Assembly (NCBI GenBank): GCA_964503885.1
Contig: CAZDCD010000010.1
Coordinates: forward strand, 62,001 to 126,000
DNA from: CAZDCD01 sp964503885
GTDB lineage: Bacteria > Bacteroidota > Bacteroidia > Bacteroidales > UBA10428
Reading direction: 5' to 3'
Length of the DNA stretch: 64,000 nt
Shown: one piece after another, positions 35,313 to 46,100 of the stretch
Numbering within the stretch: the first letter of the stretch is position 1
Layout: every line of letters starts with the position of its first letter
Program-made: the position numbers and the translations under genes
Notes under the pieces: generated by a model
The model's input: only the letters and a program-made list of their open reading frames with translations
Databases searched by the model: none
Told to the model about the DNA's origin: nothing

Positions 35313-37076
35313 ATGAAAAACAGAAACCTATTCGTTCTCATTGCGTTGATCCTGTGGGGACCTGTTGCATATTTGAACTCACAATCGTTGCCTGTGGAAC
35401 AACATCAGGCCGTTATTACAGGTAAATATTCGATTCCCGAATGTCCCGGGTGGTTGGATAATGCCGTATTCTATCAGATTTATCCGCAGACTTTTTACGA
35501 TAGTGATGGTGACGGAACCGGTGATTTGAACGGGATCATTCAAAAACTGGATTATGTAAAAAGTCTTGGTGTCGATGGCATATGGATCAATCCTTTTTTT
35601 GAGTCGCCTTTTCATGATGCCGGGTATGATATTTCTGATTATTACAAAGTTGCACCAAGATACGGGACTAATGAAGATGCTCGCATGTTGTTTGAGGAGG
35701 CTGGAAAAAAGGGACTAAAAATTATTTTTGATTATGTGATCAGCTATACAAGCATTGATCATGAATGGTTCAGGGAGTCAGCAAAACAGGAAAAAAACAA
35801 GTATTCGAACTGGTACATATGGACTGACAATACCTGGATCAATCCTCCGGATGCTTATAAAGATGCCTTCATAAAAGGATACAGCCGGCGTAATGGCCAG
35901 TTCATGAGGAACTTCTACTGGAGCCAGCCGGCATTGAATTTCGGCTTTGCCAAACCCGAAGAGGAATGGATGCTTCCGGTCGATCATCCCGATGTGCTGG
36001 CATTGCAGGAAGAACTTAAAAAAATGCTGAGGTTCTGGATGGATATGGGAGCCAGCGGATTCCGTGCTGATATGGCCGGGGCACTGGTCAAGAATGCAAA
36101 TATTCAGGGTAACGAACAGTTTTACAGTACCCGTGATGAGGGCACAAAGAAGTGGTGGAATAATATCCGCCAGATCATGGATGATGAATACCCGGGCTCC
36201 TTTATGGTGGCTGAGTGGTCGCACCCCGAATCGGCGCTTAACGGGGGAGGGTTTCATGCTGATTTTTACCATTGGTTTCCGGGATATAACGATCTTCTTC
36301 AGAAAGAAAGCTGGCGCATCCTTAACGGATACTCCGAAGGGCACAGTTTTTTCGACAGCGAAGGTAAGGGAAACATTAAAGGTTTCCTGGACAAGTACAT
36401 GGAACAATACATAAAAACAAGGGATAAAGGGTATATTCTTCTTCCTCTTGGCAATCACGATCTTTCCCGGTTAAATATCGAAAGGTCACAGCATGAACTT
36501 GAAATGATTTTTGCATTTTCAATGGCCATGCCCGGAATTCCTTTTATCTATTACGGCAACGAACTAGGAATGCGGCAGCTTTATGGAATGCCATACGTGG
36601 AGGGAGCATACAGGCCGAGGGCAGGAGCGCGCACACCCATGCAATGGTCTGCAGGAAAGAACCTGGGTTTTTCAGATTCTGACCCGGCATTGCTCTACCT
36701 TCCTGTTGATAAGGCGCAGGATGCGCCCAATGTGGCGGAGGAAGAGAAAGATCCGAATTCCTTGCTGAACAGCGTGAAAGGACTTATACAGCTCAAAAAA
36801 ACCGAACCGGCACTGGCCGCATACGCCGAATTTGTCCCGGTATTTGCCCTGGAAAATACATATCCCTTCATATTTGCCAGAGCAGCCGGCGAGGAGACGA
36901 TTATCGCTTTTTTTAATCCATCCGGCATGGAACAGAAAGCTACTTTCAGCTTAAACCTTTCGGCAAAGCAGTTTGAGCTGCTGGCCGGTGATCCGATAAG
37001 GATAGATTACAAGAGTAACATGTATTCTGTTGTGATGCCGGGAATTACATATGCTTTATTTAAAATGAAGTACTAA
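35313..37076 (+). CDS. GH13 family glycoside hydrolase with altered region I
   Basis: A 587-residue exported enzyme (signal peptide about residues 1-24) with a full GH13 barrel. It starts A-V-F-Y-Q-I-Y-P-Q-T-F-Y-D-S-D-G and has G-D-L-N-G-I-I-Q-K-L. Catalytic residues are present: nucleophile D253 (G-F-R-A-D), acid/base E301 (V-A-E-W-S) and D383 (G-N-H-D). Region I, usually D-x-V-x-N-H, reads D140-Y-V-I-S144-Y145, so the substrate-binding histidine is replaced by tyrosine. It is oligo-glucosidase or amylase-like, with specificity unclear. A TATTTTTG box at 35277-35284 could be the promoter -7 element. It is followed by a GH2 gene after 66 bases. Confidence 0.88.
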   Translation: MKNRNLFVLIALILWGPVAYLNSQSLPVEQHQAVITGKYSIPECPGWLDNAVFYQIYPQTFYDSDGDGTGDLNGIIQKLDYVKSLGVDGIWINPFFESPFHDAGYDISDYYKVAPRYGTNEDARMLFEEAGKKGLKIIFDYVISYTSIDHEWFRESAKQEKNKYSNWYIWTDNTWINPPDAYKDAFIKGYSRRNGQFMRNFYWSQPALNFGFAKPEEEWMLPVDHPDVLALQEELKKMLRFWMDMGASGFRADMAGALVKNANIQGNEQFYSTRDEGTKKWWNNIRQIMDDEYPGSFMVAEWSHPESALNGGGFHADFYHWFPGYNDLLQKESWRILNGYSEGHSFFDSEGKGNIKGFLDKYMEQYIKTRDKGYILLPLGNHDLSRLNIERSQHELEMIFAFSMAMPGIPFIYYGNELGMRQLYGMPYVEGAYRPRAGARTPMQWSAGKNLGFSDSDPALLYLPVDKAQDAPNVAEEEKDPNSLLNSVKGLIQLKKTEPALAAYAEFVPVFALENTYPFIFARAAGEETIIAFFNPSGMEQKATFSLNLSAKQFELLAGDPIRIDYKSNMYSVVMPGITYALFKMKY

Positions 37077-37142
37077 ACCACAACAACAGGATCATAATCC
37101 ATACACTTTGAAACCCTGTTGTAATATAATAATGTACAGTAT

Positions 37143-38981
37143 ATGCCAAAAAACCTTGCTTTTTTTCTGGCTTTAATCTGGCTGAACGTCCTATTTTCTG
37201 ATACTTTTAGCCAGGAACCGCTTATGATCAATACATCAGCCAGAAAGATTACTTTTTTGGACGGCAAATGGCATTACATTGTCGATCCGTATGAGAACGG
37301 ATATTACAATTACCGTTACGAGCCTTTTGACGAGATGGAAGATCCTTCAAACGGCGGATATTATGTCAATAAAAAACCAGCCGATAAAACCGACCTGGTG
37401 GAATATAATTTTGATGAAGCACCCGTGCTGAATGTTCCGGGAGACTGGAATACCCAGGATGATAGGTTGTTCTATTACGAGGGGAGCATCTGGTACAAGA
37501 GATCCTTCGATTATGCTAAGGCTGATATAAAAGACCGGGTCTTCCTTTATTTTGGTGCTGTTAACTACCAGGCCGACGTGTATATGAACGGAATAAAGCT
37601 CGGTCAGCATACAGGAGGGTTTACTCCCTTTGATTTTGAGATCACCGGTATTCTTCGTCCGGGTGAAAATTTTGTGATCATTAAAGTCGACAATACCAGA
37701 AAAAAAGAAGGCGTACCTACCCTGAATACCGACTGGTGGAATTATGGCGGAATTACCCGTGAAGTGAAGGTTGTTGAAGTGCCCCCTACCTTTATCCGCG
37801 ATTATTTTATTCATCTGAAAAATAGTGACTTAATGACTGTTGCAGGATATGTAACCCTTGATGGCAAGCGCTGCAATTCAAAACGCGTCACTATCGTGAT
37901 CAGGGGTACCGGTATAACAGCTACTATAATTACCGATAAAAACGGTTATGCCCCGTTTGAGATAGAGGCGAAAGGACTGCATCTGTGGTCTCCCGATGCT
38001 CCTGTGCTGTATGATGTAGATTTCATTGCAACCGGCGATACTGTAGCGGACAGGATAGGCCTCAGGACCATAAAAACCAGGGAAACCGATATTCTGCTTA
38101 ACGGAAAACCAATCTTTCTCAGAGGAATATCCATCCATGAAGAGAATCCCCTCAGGGGTAACAGGGCATACTCCGAAGCCGATGCAAGGTTACTCCTTGG
38201 CTGGGTAAAGGAGCTGAACGGTAATTTTGCCCGTCTAGCACATTATCCGCATAACGAAAATATGGCAAAAGTGGCCGATGAAATGGGAGTATTATTGTGG
38301 GAGGAGATTCCTGTTTACTGGACAATTGACTGGGAGAATACTGCCACCTTTAAAAACGCCAGGAGGCAACTTACGGATATGATTACACGCGATAAAAACA
38401 GGGCATCGGTAATCATCTGGAGTGTGGGCAACGAAACACCTGTGCAGGAGATGCGTACTCGTTTTATGGCCACACTGATCAGCGAGGCAAGAAACCTCGA
38501 CAGTTCCAGGCTTATCAGTGCTGCGCTCGAACAGCACGGACTTGAAAATAACAACAACATCAGGGTAATTACTGATCCTTTAGCTAGTTACGTAGACATT
38601 CTCAGCTTTAACGAGTATATTGGCTGGTACGATGGCCTGCCCGGGAAATGCGATGAAATTACCTGGAAGATCAATCAGCAGAAACCGGTGATCATCTCGG
38701 AATTCGGAGCAGGCGCCTTGCTGGGATTCCATGGTGACAGCCTGACCCGTTGGTCGGAAGAGTACCAGGAGTATATGTACAGAAAATCGATCGATATGCT
38801 GGTGAAAATTCCTCAACTCAGGGGCATGACGCCCTGGATCCTGGCTGATTTCCGTTCCCCCAGACGCCCGCTACCCGGGATCCAGGACGGTTGGAACAGA
38901 AAGGGCTTAATTGCTGCTCCGTCGGGATCGAAAAAGAAAGCGTTCTATGTGTTACAGAAGTTTTATAAAAGTCTTGAATAA
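37143..38981 (+). CDS. GH2 family enzyme, probable beta-glucuronidase
   Basis: A 612-residue exported protein (signal peptide ending F-S near residue 23). A sugar-binding jelly-roll comes first (about 35-210, with W-Y-K-R-S-F-D and V-N-Y-Q-A-D-V-Y-M-N-G), then an Ig-like domain (about 215-305), then the barrel with F-A-R-L-A-H-Y-P-H, acid/base E431 (W-S-V-G-N-E-T) and nucleophile E520 (I-S-E-F-G-A-G). The N585-x-K587-G motif near the C-terminus is the signature used by beta-glucuronidases to bind the uronic carboxylate (N566/K568 in E. coli), so glucuronide rather than galactoside is the likely substrate. Length matches single-barrel glucuronidases. Confidence 0.87.
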   Translation: MPKNLAFFLALIWLNVLFSDTFSQEPLMINTSARKITFLDGKWHYIVDPYENGYYNYRYEPFDEMEDPSNGGYYVNKKPADKTDLVEYNFDEAPVLNVPGDWNTQDDRLFYYEGSIWYKRSFDYAKADIKDRVFLYFGAVNYQADVYMNGIKLGQHTGGFTPFDFEITGILRPGENFVIIKVDNTRKKEGVPTLNTDWWNYGGITREVKVVEVPPTFIRDYFIHLKNSDLMTVAGYVTLDGKRCNSKRVTIVIRGTGITATIITDKNGYAPFEIEAKGLHLWSPDAPVLYDVDFIATGDTVADRIGLRTIKTRETDILLNGKPIFLRGISIHEENPLRGNRAYSEADARLLLGWVKELNGNFARLAHYPHNENMAKVADEMGVLLWEEIPVYWTIDWENTATFKNARRQLTDMITRDKNRASVIIWSVGNETPVQEMRTRFMATLISEARNLDSSRLISAALEQHGLENNNNIRVITDPLASYVDILSFNEYIGWYDGLPGKCDEITWKINQQKPVIISEFGAGALLGFHGDSLTRWSEEYQEYMYRKSIDMLVKIPQLRGMTPWILADFRSPRRPLPGIQDGWNRKGLIAAPSGSKKKAFYVLQKFYKSLE

Positions 38982-39269
38982 TAGTTCGTTGTAGAGATAA
39001 TATCCGCTTTTAAGTCGGCGTATTGGGTATTTCACAGGGAATTCCTTCTCATATAATGTTATGAAAACCCATCAGGTTGCATAGTGCGGAATTTACACTT
39101 TCCATGGGATTGAACTAATATTTGCAGGATTGCTTCCGGTTATCTTCATTTACTACCATATAATATATATTTCAATGAAAAATATCCAAATGATTTTTCT
39201 ATATTTATTCGCAAAACCTGGTTATTTGGATGTACCGGTTGTTTTTTGAAAACGTGTTGAACTAATCAA

Positions 39270-41390
39270 ATGCCACAGCAACATCTATTCATGTCCCTGA
39301 GAAGAGCAATAATTGCACTGAGCATTCCCCTTGCATGTCTTACCCTAAGCCATGCACAGGAAAATACCTCCAAGGAATCAAACCCGGATACCATTCCGAT
39401 TGATGAAGTTATTATTTCTGCTGCACGGATTCCTGTTACATACCGTTTGAACACAACGGCTGCTTCCATTGTCACTCCGTCAATATTGGAAGGTATGGCA
39501 AAAACCATAGCTGCTGATGAAGCACTCAGGCTTGTTCCCGGGGTCAGGGTTGAGAATCAGGCCGGCGGTTCACGGCTTCATATGTCTGTAAGAGGTCAGG
39601 GAATACTTTCTGAGAGGGGTTTAAGGGGGATCAAAGTGCTTATTGACGGCATTCCTGTGAACGATCCTTCGGGTTTTGCCCCCGACCTGTATGATGTCGA
39701 CTGGGAAACAGTCGACAGGATTGAAGTGCTTCGCGGACCGGCAACATCCATCTATGGCGGAGGCGGTTCTGCAGGTGTGCTGAACATCATAACCCGTGAC
39801 GGAGGAACAGCTCCGTTCAACGGAACAGTATATTCCGGAACCGGTTCGTATGGATTCTTTAAAGGTTTTGGTCAGATTGGAGGAACCGCGGGAAATATCA
39901 ATTACAGGGTTTCGTATTCGCATATTGTGGGGGATGCATACCGCGACCATGCAGCATATTGGGCTGATAACCTCAGCGAAAAACTTATCTGGACACCATC
40001 AGGTAAACTCAGGATCACCCAGGTGTTGATTGTTACCACTTTTTTCAACCAGAATGCGGAGGGACTGAGTCTTGAACAGGTGGCTGAAAATCCGAGACAG
40101 GCCAACCCTGATGCCAATCCGTTCAATGAATACCAGAAAACAAACAGGATAACACAGGGCGTAATTTCGCAATACACAATCAATCAATACGCAGATATTC
40201 AGGCATATGGATTTATTCGTAGCTGGCGTTACAAAGAAACCAGCAACAAAGCCGCCCAATACCGTGATTTCGTGACACCGGGTTTTGGTGCACAGCTTGA
40301 TCTGCATTTCGGAGCACAGCGCATTAGAAATCATCTATCAATCGGAACCGATGCCCAATGGCAGACAATAAGCGAATACAAGCTTAAAAGCCTAAGTAAT
40401 CCGCTAAGAAAAGAAAGTACCGATGAAGCAAACCTTGAAGATACACTATTGTTGGCAAACCAACTTATTAATCAACAAAGTACGGGCGTGTATGTTTTTG
40501 ATAAACTGGAGATTTCCGGTAAGCTGAATCTCACAGCAGGGTTTAGATATGATAATATCAGTAATGCACTGAACGATAAGTTGAATACAGGGAATAATTT
40601 GTCGGGGGAAAAGAACTTCAATAAGGTTACCGGCAGAATCGGGGTTGCTTATTCGCTTAACTCCTTTATAAGCTGTTATGCAAATTGGGCACAGGGGTTC
40701 ATGCCTCCGGCAACCGAAGAGCTGGCAAGCAACCCGCTTTCATTCGGGGGATTTAATGAAAATCTTGAACCGGCCACTTCGGTGAGTAAGGAGATAGGGA
40801 TAAGAGGGTTTGCAGGCAACCGTTTCAGGATTGATGTGAATGGATTCTATATGACCACCGAAAAGGATTTTTTCAGGTTCAAGCTCTATCCTGCACGGGG
40901 AAACCAGGAAGTTTTTTATGGGAATACCGGATCAACCGAACGATATGGAATTGAATCCTATGCAAGTTATTCTCCAGTGGATAAAATAATCCTTCAGGGC
41001 TCTTATACCTATTCACATTTCAGGTACACATCACCCGACAGCCTGAAAGGTTTTTCACTGCCCAATTCACCGGAACATCAGGTATATCTGGATATTTCTT
41101 ACAGGCTGGTTAAAAATCTTTCCATTGGAGCCAGCTATGAAATGCAGACGAAATGGTTCATATATACCGATGCAATTCACCATGATGTATTCCAGGATGG
41201 GTTTAACCTGTTGCATGCCCGCATATCCTATATACCCGCATGGTTGGGGTTAAGCTGGGAATTCGGTGCGTTTGTTAGAAACCTCACAAACGAACACTAT
41301 ATTGCATTTACCGAACCCGATCCCGATGGCAATTGCTATCAACCTGCTCCCGGACGCGAATTTTTTATAAATCTGCGTGTGAGGTTTTAA
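39270..41390 (+). CDS. TonB-dependent outer-membrane receptor
   Basis: A 706-residue receptor. The start is taken at 39270; the ATG at 39291 is equally possible, and both leave a signal peptide ending S-H-A-Q. A TonB box-like region (I-D-E-V-I-I-S-A-A-R) is followed by the plug (L-R-L-V-P-G-V-R-V, V-L-I-D-G-I-P-V-N, R-I-E-V-L-R-G-P-A-T-S-I-Y-G-G) and a 22-strand-type barrel ending I-N-L-R-V-R-F. It lacks the N-terminal carboxypeptidase-like domain of SusC proteins, and no SusD is next to it. It therefore resembles siderophore/cofactor receptors, but its position after two glycoside hydrolases leaves the substrate open. Confidence 0.9.
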   Translation: MPQQHLFMSLRRAIIALSIPLACLTLSHAQENTSKESNPDTIPIDEVIISAARIPVTYRLNTTAASIVTPSILEGMAKTIAADEALRLVPGVRVENQAGGSRLHMSVRGQGILSERGLRGIKVLIDGIPVNDPSGFAPDLYDVDWETVDRIEVLRGPATSIYGGGGSAGVLNIITRDGGTAPFNGTVYSGTGSYGFFKGFGQIGGTAGNINYRVSYSHIVGDAYRDHAAYWADNLSEKLIWTPSGKLRITQVLIVTTFFNQNAEGLSLEQVAENPRQANPDANPFNEYQKTNRITQGVISQYTINQYADIQAYGFIRSWRYKETSNKAAQYRDFVTPGFGAQLDLHFGAQRIRNHLSIGTDAQWQTISEYKLKSLSNPLRKESTDEANLEDTLLLANQLINQQSTGVYVFDKLEISGKLNLTAGFRYDNISNALNDKLNTGNNLSGEKNFNKVTGRIGVAYSLNSFISCYANWAQGFMPPATEELASNPLSFGGFNENLEPATSVSKEIGIRGFAGNRFRIDVNGFYMTTEKDFFRFKLYPARGNQEVFYGNTGSTERYGIESYASYSPVDKIILQGSYTYSHFRYTSPDSLKGFSLPNSPEHQVYLDISYRLVKNLSIGASYEMQTKWFIYTDAIHHDVFQDGFNLLHARISYIPAWLGLSWEFGAFVRNLTNEHYIAFTEPDPDGNCYQPAPGREFFINLRVRF

Positions 41391-41450
41391 ACAGATAGGG
41401 AAAAGATCCGAATAAACATCATTATAATAGAATCCCCTGAATTCCGGCGT

Positions 41451-42506
41451 ATGCTATCCAAAGGTACCATCACATTATTTTCATATTTATTCCCTCTGCT
41501 ATCCGGCTTCATGATGATTACTGTGAGCTGTGAAAGGGACAAGCGCGAAGACCCTGTGATTAACGATATGAAAGCACAGAGAGGGTATATGGACAGGTAT
41601 CTGGGAACATTCCGTTGCGGCCTTTTTGTTCCGCCTTCATACGATCACCAAAAGAAATATCCATTGGTTATATTCCTTCATGGATATTCCGATACCACAA
41701 CCTGGGACCTTGGCTGGTATCACGAACCGGTGGTTTCTTCAGATCCATGCATTGTACTGACACCCAAATGTCCCGGGGAGGAAATATACGGCTGGGGCGA
41801 CAGTTTCGACCCACAAACCAGCCCGATGATGGCCAAAACCTATGCAATGATCGAACTTGTCAAGCATGTCTTCAACCTTGATTATGACAGGTTTTATATT
41901 TATGGCATTTCAATGGGTGGTATCGGAACCTACGGGGCATTACAGAAAAATCCAGGTATGTTTGCTGCTGCCTATGTAGAATGTGCAAAGGGAAATCCGG
42001 AAATAGCCCCTGTTGTTGCGGAAATACCTTTCTGGATCTTTCACGGCTCTGAAGACAATATTATCGATGTTCACTGGGCCCGGGACATGTACCAGGCAAT
42101 TCAAGGGGCGGGAGGAACACAGATCAGGTATACCGAATACCATGGAGTGGGGCATAATGTTTGGGATTATACCCGCAACGAATCCACAATTACCCCCTGG
42201 CTGCTGGCTCAGCGAAAGGGAGCGGTTCACGGGAACCCCGATGGTGTAGAAAATATTTCGGTGAGCGTTACTGACCGGGATTTTATCCGTCTTGAATGGA
42301 ACGGACCTGCAGACCATTCAAATGCCGATAACCAGGTTTGGTTTTACAGGATTTATCGGAACGGACTGTTGCTGCAGGAAACATACGAGTCCTCATTCAT
42401 TGACTCTCTGGTTTTCACGGAAAGCACCCCTGTCTACAATATTTCCGCTATGAATTTCTTTTTCAGGGAATCGTCACTGACTGCTGACATAAGTTATGCT
42501 GAATAA
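41451..42506 (+). CDS. Secreted alpha/beta-hydrolase (esterase-like) with C-terminal FN3-like module
   Basis: A 351-residue protein with a lipoprotein-like leader ending I-T-V-S-C near residue 27. The alpha/beta-hydrolase core (about 50-250) has the oxyanion run V-I-F-L-H-G-Y and the nucleophile elbow G-I-S154-M-G. An Asp in E-D-N or I-I-D and H235 in G-V-G-H-N complete the likely triad. The layout resembles PHB-depolymerase/feruloyl- or acetyl-esterase-type hydrolases. Residues about 260-345 form a short FN3-like domain (I-R-L-E-W-N-G, F-Y-R-I-Y-R-N-G). It likely removes ester groups from polysaccharides in the same block. Confidence 0.8.
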   Translation: MLSKGTITLFSYLFPLLSGFMMITVSCERDKREDPVINDMKAQRGYMDRYLGTFRCGLFVPPSYDHQKKYPLVIFLHGYSDTTTWDLGWYHEPVVSSDPCIVLTPKCPGEEIYGWGDSFDPQTSPMMAKTYAMIELVKHVFNLDYDRFYIYGISMGGIGTYGALQKNPGMFAAAYVECAKGNPEIAPVVAEIPFWIFHGSEDNIIDVHWARDMYQAIQGAGGTQIRYTEYHGVGHNVWDYTRNESTITPWLLAQRKGAVHGNPDGVENISVSVTDRDFIRLEWNGPADHSNADNQVWFYRIYRNGLLLQETYESSFIDSLVFTESTPVYNISAMNFFFRESSLTADISYAE

Positions 42507-43129
42507 AGTGATTAAGTAAGGAAGATACCTGGGAACGCTTCAATTCGCTACATTGAGCCGATCAGAAATTTGAAATTGAATATTTTTCCATAGAAATCAT
42601 TACCTTGATCACATAATGGTCAAACCACTTAATTACATCATCACTTCAAGTGCCGGAAAATACGCATATGTCATAGGTAAAAACCGTTATATAAAAATGA
42701 AGGTCAATACCCACCGGAATTGACTGGAAATCCCTATACCGGGAATTCTGAAAGTATTTAATATCAATATATTAAAGCTTATTCATTAAACTCACCGGTA
42801 TGAGATTCTTTCCGTATTCATTTATCCTTTGTAAACTAATTAATTATCAGAATATTACTAATAATATACATAGTTAACTATTATTTTAACTATACTTATT
42901 TTACCTTGGTCATCCTTTAGGCATCCTTTATCAAAACAATATCAAGAGAATCAAGTATATCATTAAATAGTGCAACAATCCGAAATGGATCACGTAAAAC
43001 CCTGAAAATGATACACAGTTTTTTAAATAAGAAAAAAATTGCGTAACTTAAGTGATGAAGAGGTGAGCTGTTGAAAACTTTATTTGGATTGCGAAGGTTT
43101 GAGGTTTAAATTAACAATCGTTTGAGAGA
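42507..43129. other. 623-base AT-rich spacer before the giant surface protein
   Basis: No open frame with protein-like composition, no RNA gene and no complete TTG/TAnnTTTG promoter pair were found. Small inverted repeats occur (GAAxTCCC/GGGAxTTC at about 42729-42750; ATAGTTA/TAACTAT at about 42872-42896) but without T-tracts. The length and AT-richness fit a regulated upstream region of the large T9SS gene that follows. Confidence 0.45.
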
Positions 43130-46100
43130 ATGCTGAGGACTTTTTTTGAGATATTGAATGAAGGTATGTTTTCATCCAAGGCTTTGAATAGAAAAGAACT
43201 GGACTGGAAGATTTCGGAATGCGGCAGGAGCAACTGGCTTCATTTATACAAATGGTCGGTAAAAAGGCAATTTTTAATCTTTGCTGTCTTATTTTTCCTT
43301 TCGGCCAGGTTATTTCCGGCAACCATTACCAGCAATGCAATGACAGGGAACTGGAGTACACCGGCTTCATGGGTAGGAGGTGTGGTTCCGGGTGCAGGGG
43401 ATGATGTAATTATCGCAAACAATGCCAATATAACTGTTAATGGTAATTATACCTGTTTAAGCCTGATCCTGAATGGTGGAAATCAACCCTCATCGGTGAT
43501 CATTTCAGGAACAAATTCACTTACGGTGACAAATACCACAACTTTATTCTGCAATTCAAACAATGATTGGAAATCTGTAGTGGTAGATAACGGATCTTTT
43601 ACTTCCGGTTCCGTAACCATGAATTCAACCAATAACAACAGCCGGGATGCCTTTATTGAAATTGCATCAGGAAACGCTACTGTTTTGGGGGATCTCACCA
43701 TGAATGCCAATATAAATAGGAATTATATCCGTTTCACCGGGGCAGGAATCTTAAATGTAGGAGGCAATATTTCAGGTGGTGGTATTACCAGTACATTTGG
43801 AGGTGGAGGAACACCCACATCGGGTACTGTAAATCTAAACGGATCGGTAGCTCAATCAATTGATGGATATACATTTTACAATTTTACAGTGTCTGGTAGT
43901 GGAGACAAATCGCAGTCTGCATCAATAACTGTTTCAAATGATTTTACCATGAATGGTGGTAATTTTCTTTTAAACGGCAACAATAGTACTATTTCAAATC
44001 TTATATTGACTTCCGGTACTATTCAACTTGGCGATAACAATTTAACATTATCCGGTACACAATCTGGTGGTTCAGCATCGAGTATGGTAGTTACCGATGG
44101 CAATGGATATTTGATCCGTAATGCCAATGCCACATTGCCTATTATTTTCCCGGTTGGTTCTGACGGATTATATGATCCTGTTTCAATTACTGCAATAAAT
44201 AACACAACCGGAACTATACTTGTAAGAACAACTTCGTATGCTGGCTTAGGACCTAAGTATATTTCCCGCTACTGGGATATGTTGACCAGCGTTGCTGGTA
44301 AAATAATTACTTCAATCTTTCAATACGAAGGCTCTGAAATATCCATAACTCCGAACACAATATATTTCCGGCCAAATCTGGGAGCATGGCAGCCACCATC
44401 CGGTACACAAACCTTTGGTGCAAATACAATCACCATTACCGGTACATCAGATATTACAACAACAAATTCTTCCTGGACTGCCGGGGCAATCGGAACGTAT
44501 TATTCATATCAGACTGGTAACTGGAACAATCCCACAACATGGACATCAGATCCGGGAGGTACGACACAGATGGGTTCAACCGTTCCCGGGACTAATGATT
44601 TTGTAGTGATCCTGGATGGAAGAACGATTAGCCTTACCGGCAATGTTAACGAGGCCGACATTGATATATCAATCAATGCAGGCGGGATCATAGACATGTC
44701 TACATACCAGTTTACGTCCGGACTGAAAGCTTTGCGTGGTCAGGGTACTTTACAACTGGCCTCTGTCAATTTTCCGTCGGCGACCACCAATACTTTTATA
44801 ATTACAGGAGGTGGAACGACCGAGTACAATAATTCAGTAAATTTTACTCTCCCTGCTACTCAAACTACCTATAATCACCTGACCATAAATGCCCCCGGCA
44901 TTATTGCAACTCAATTGAACAACCTTACACTGAACGGAAACCTGTATGTGAAACAAGGTACCTATCGGATAAATGACAATACTGCGAATAGAAGGCAACT
45001 GACTATTTTCGGAAATGTAGTCGTAGATAACGGAGCTTCGCTGACCACAGGCGCCGGAAATACATTTACAACAGCCGTAACTGGTGTAACAGGTGGTACT
45101 GCACCATTTTTAAACTATTATATTAATAATACACACCAGGTAATTCTGTATGGTGATTTTACAAACGACGGAACAGTACGCTTCACCAATCAGGCATATC
45201 CGGTATTTGATGCCTTTCCCAATCAGGGTGCTGCCACAGTTTATTTTATGGGAGCAACGAACAATACGTTAACTTGTAACAATACTACTGATTTTTACAA
45301 TCTTGTCCTTGATAAAGGGGTTGATCAAACGTTCAAATTAACAATATACTCAACTGGTTATTCAAATTTCAGGTTGTTTGGGGCTAATACTTCAGGGGGC
45401 GATGGAGGTGGAAATAATCCTAATCTGAAAAAAGCCCTGTGGATAAGAACCGGAACCTTGGATCTAAAAGGTTTAACCATAATTCCCTCCTTGACTGAAG
45501 GAAATTGTGATTCCGGTCCGGGCGGTCCTAATTCTGATTTTTATATACCTGCCAACGGTGCACTGATCCTTGACGGTGCAGATGTAATTGTGCTGTCTAC
45601 AGCTGATGATTACAGGGAGCTGAATGTGGCTTATGGGGTGGCAGCCCCAAACAATACTGCGGCAGGAATTAGTCTGAGCGGATGCAGCTCCTTTTCAATA
45701 TATGGCAAAATCAAAATCAACAACGGGTATTTTTCGACACGTGAATCAGGTGGATTTATTACCTGGGATGTAGCCTCGGGACAATTTGAGCTTAACGGAG
45801 GTCAGGTCGATGCTAAGCAGTTCAGGGCCGCCGGTGGTACAGGAGGACTGGCTTCTTATACACAGACCGGAGGTATGCTATACCTGCGGGGCCGCTTTCA
45901 GCGTACACCCTTACAATACACGACGGTCGATGACCTTAAGGATTTCACATCAGCCACGATAAATACCAACCGTATAGCTGCTGCATTGGATGGTTCTGTT
46001 GCAACGTTTAACCTGAATGCTGCAGAAAACGTATTTAGTATGTCGGGCGGCACCATGCGGATATATGACGTATGTGGTGCGGGTGGAGGACAAAACGGAG

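Noticed and set aside
42872..42896. Inverted repeat ATAGTTA/TAACTAT before the giant gene as an operator
   Set aside because: Very AT-rich surroundings make such a repeat likely by chance; no second copy was found.
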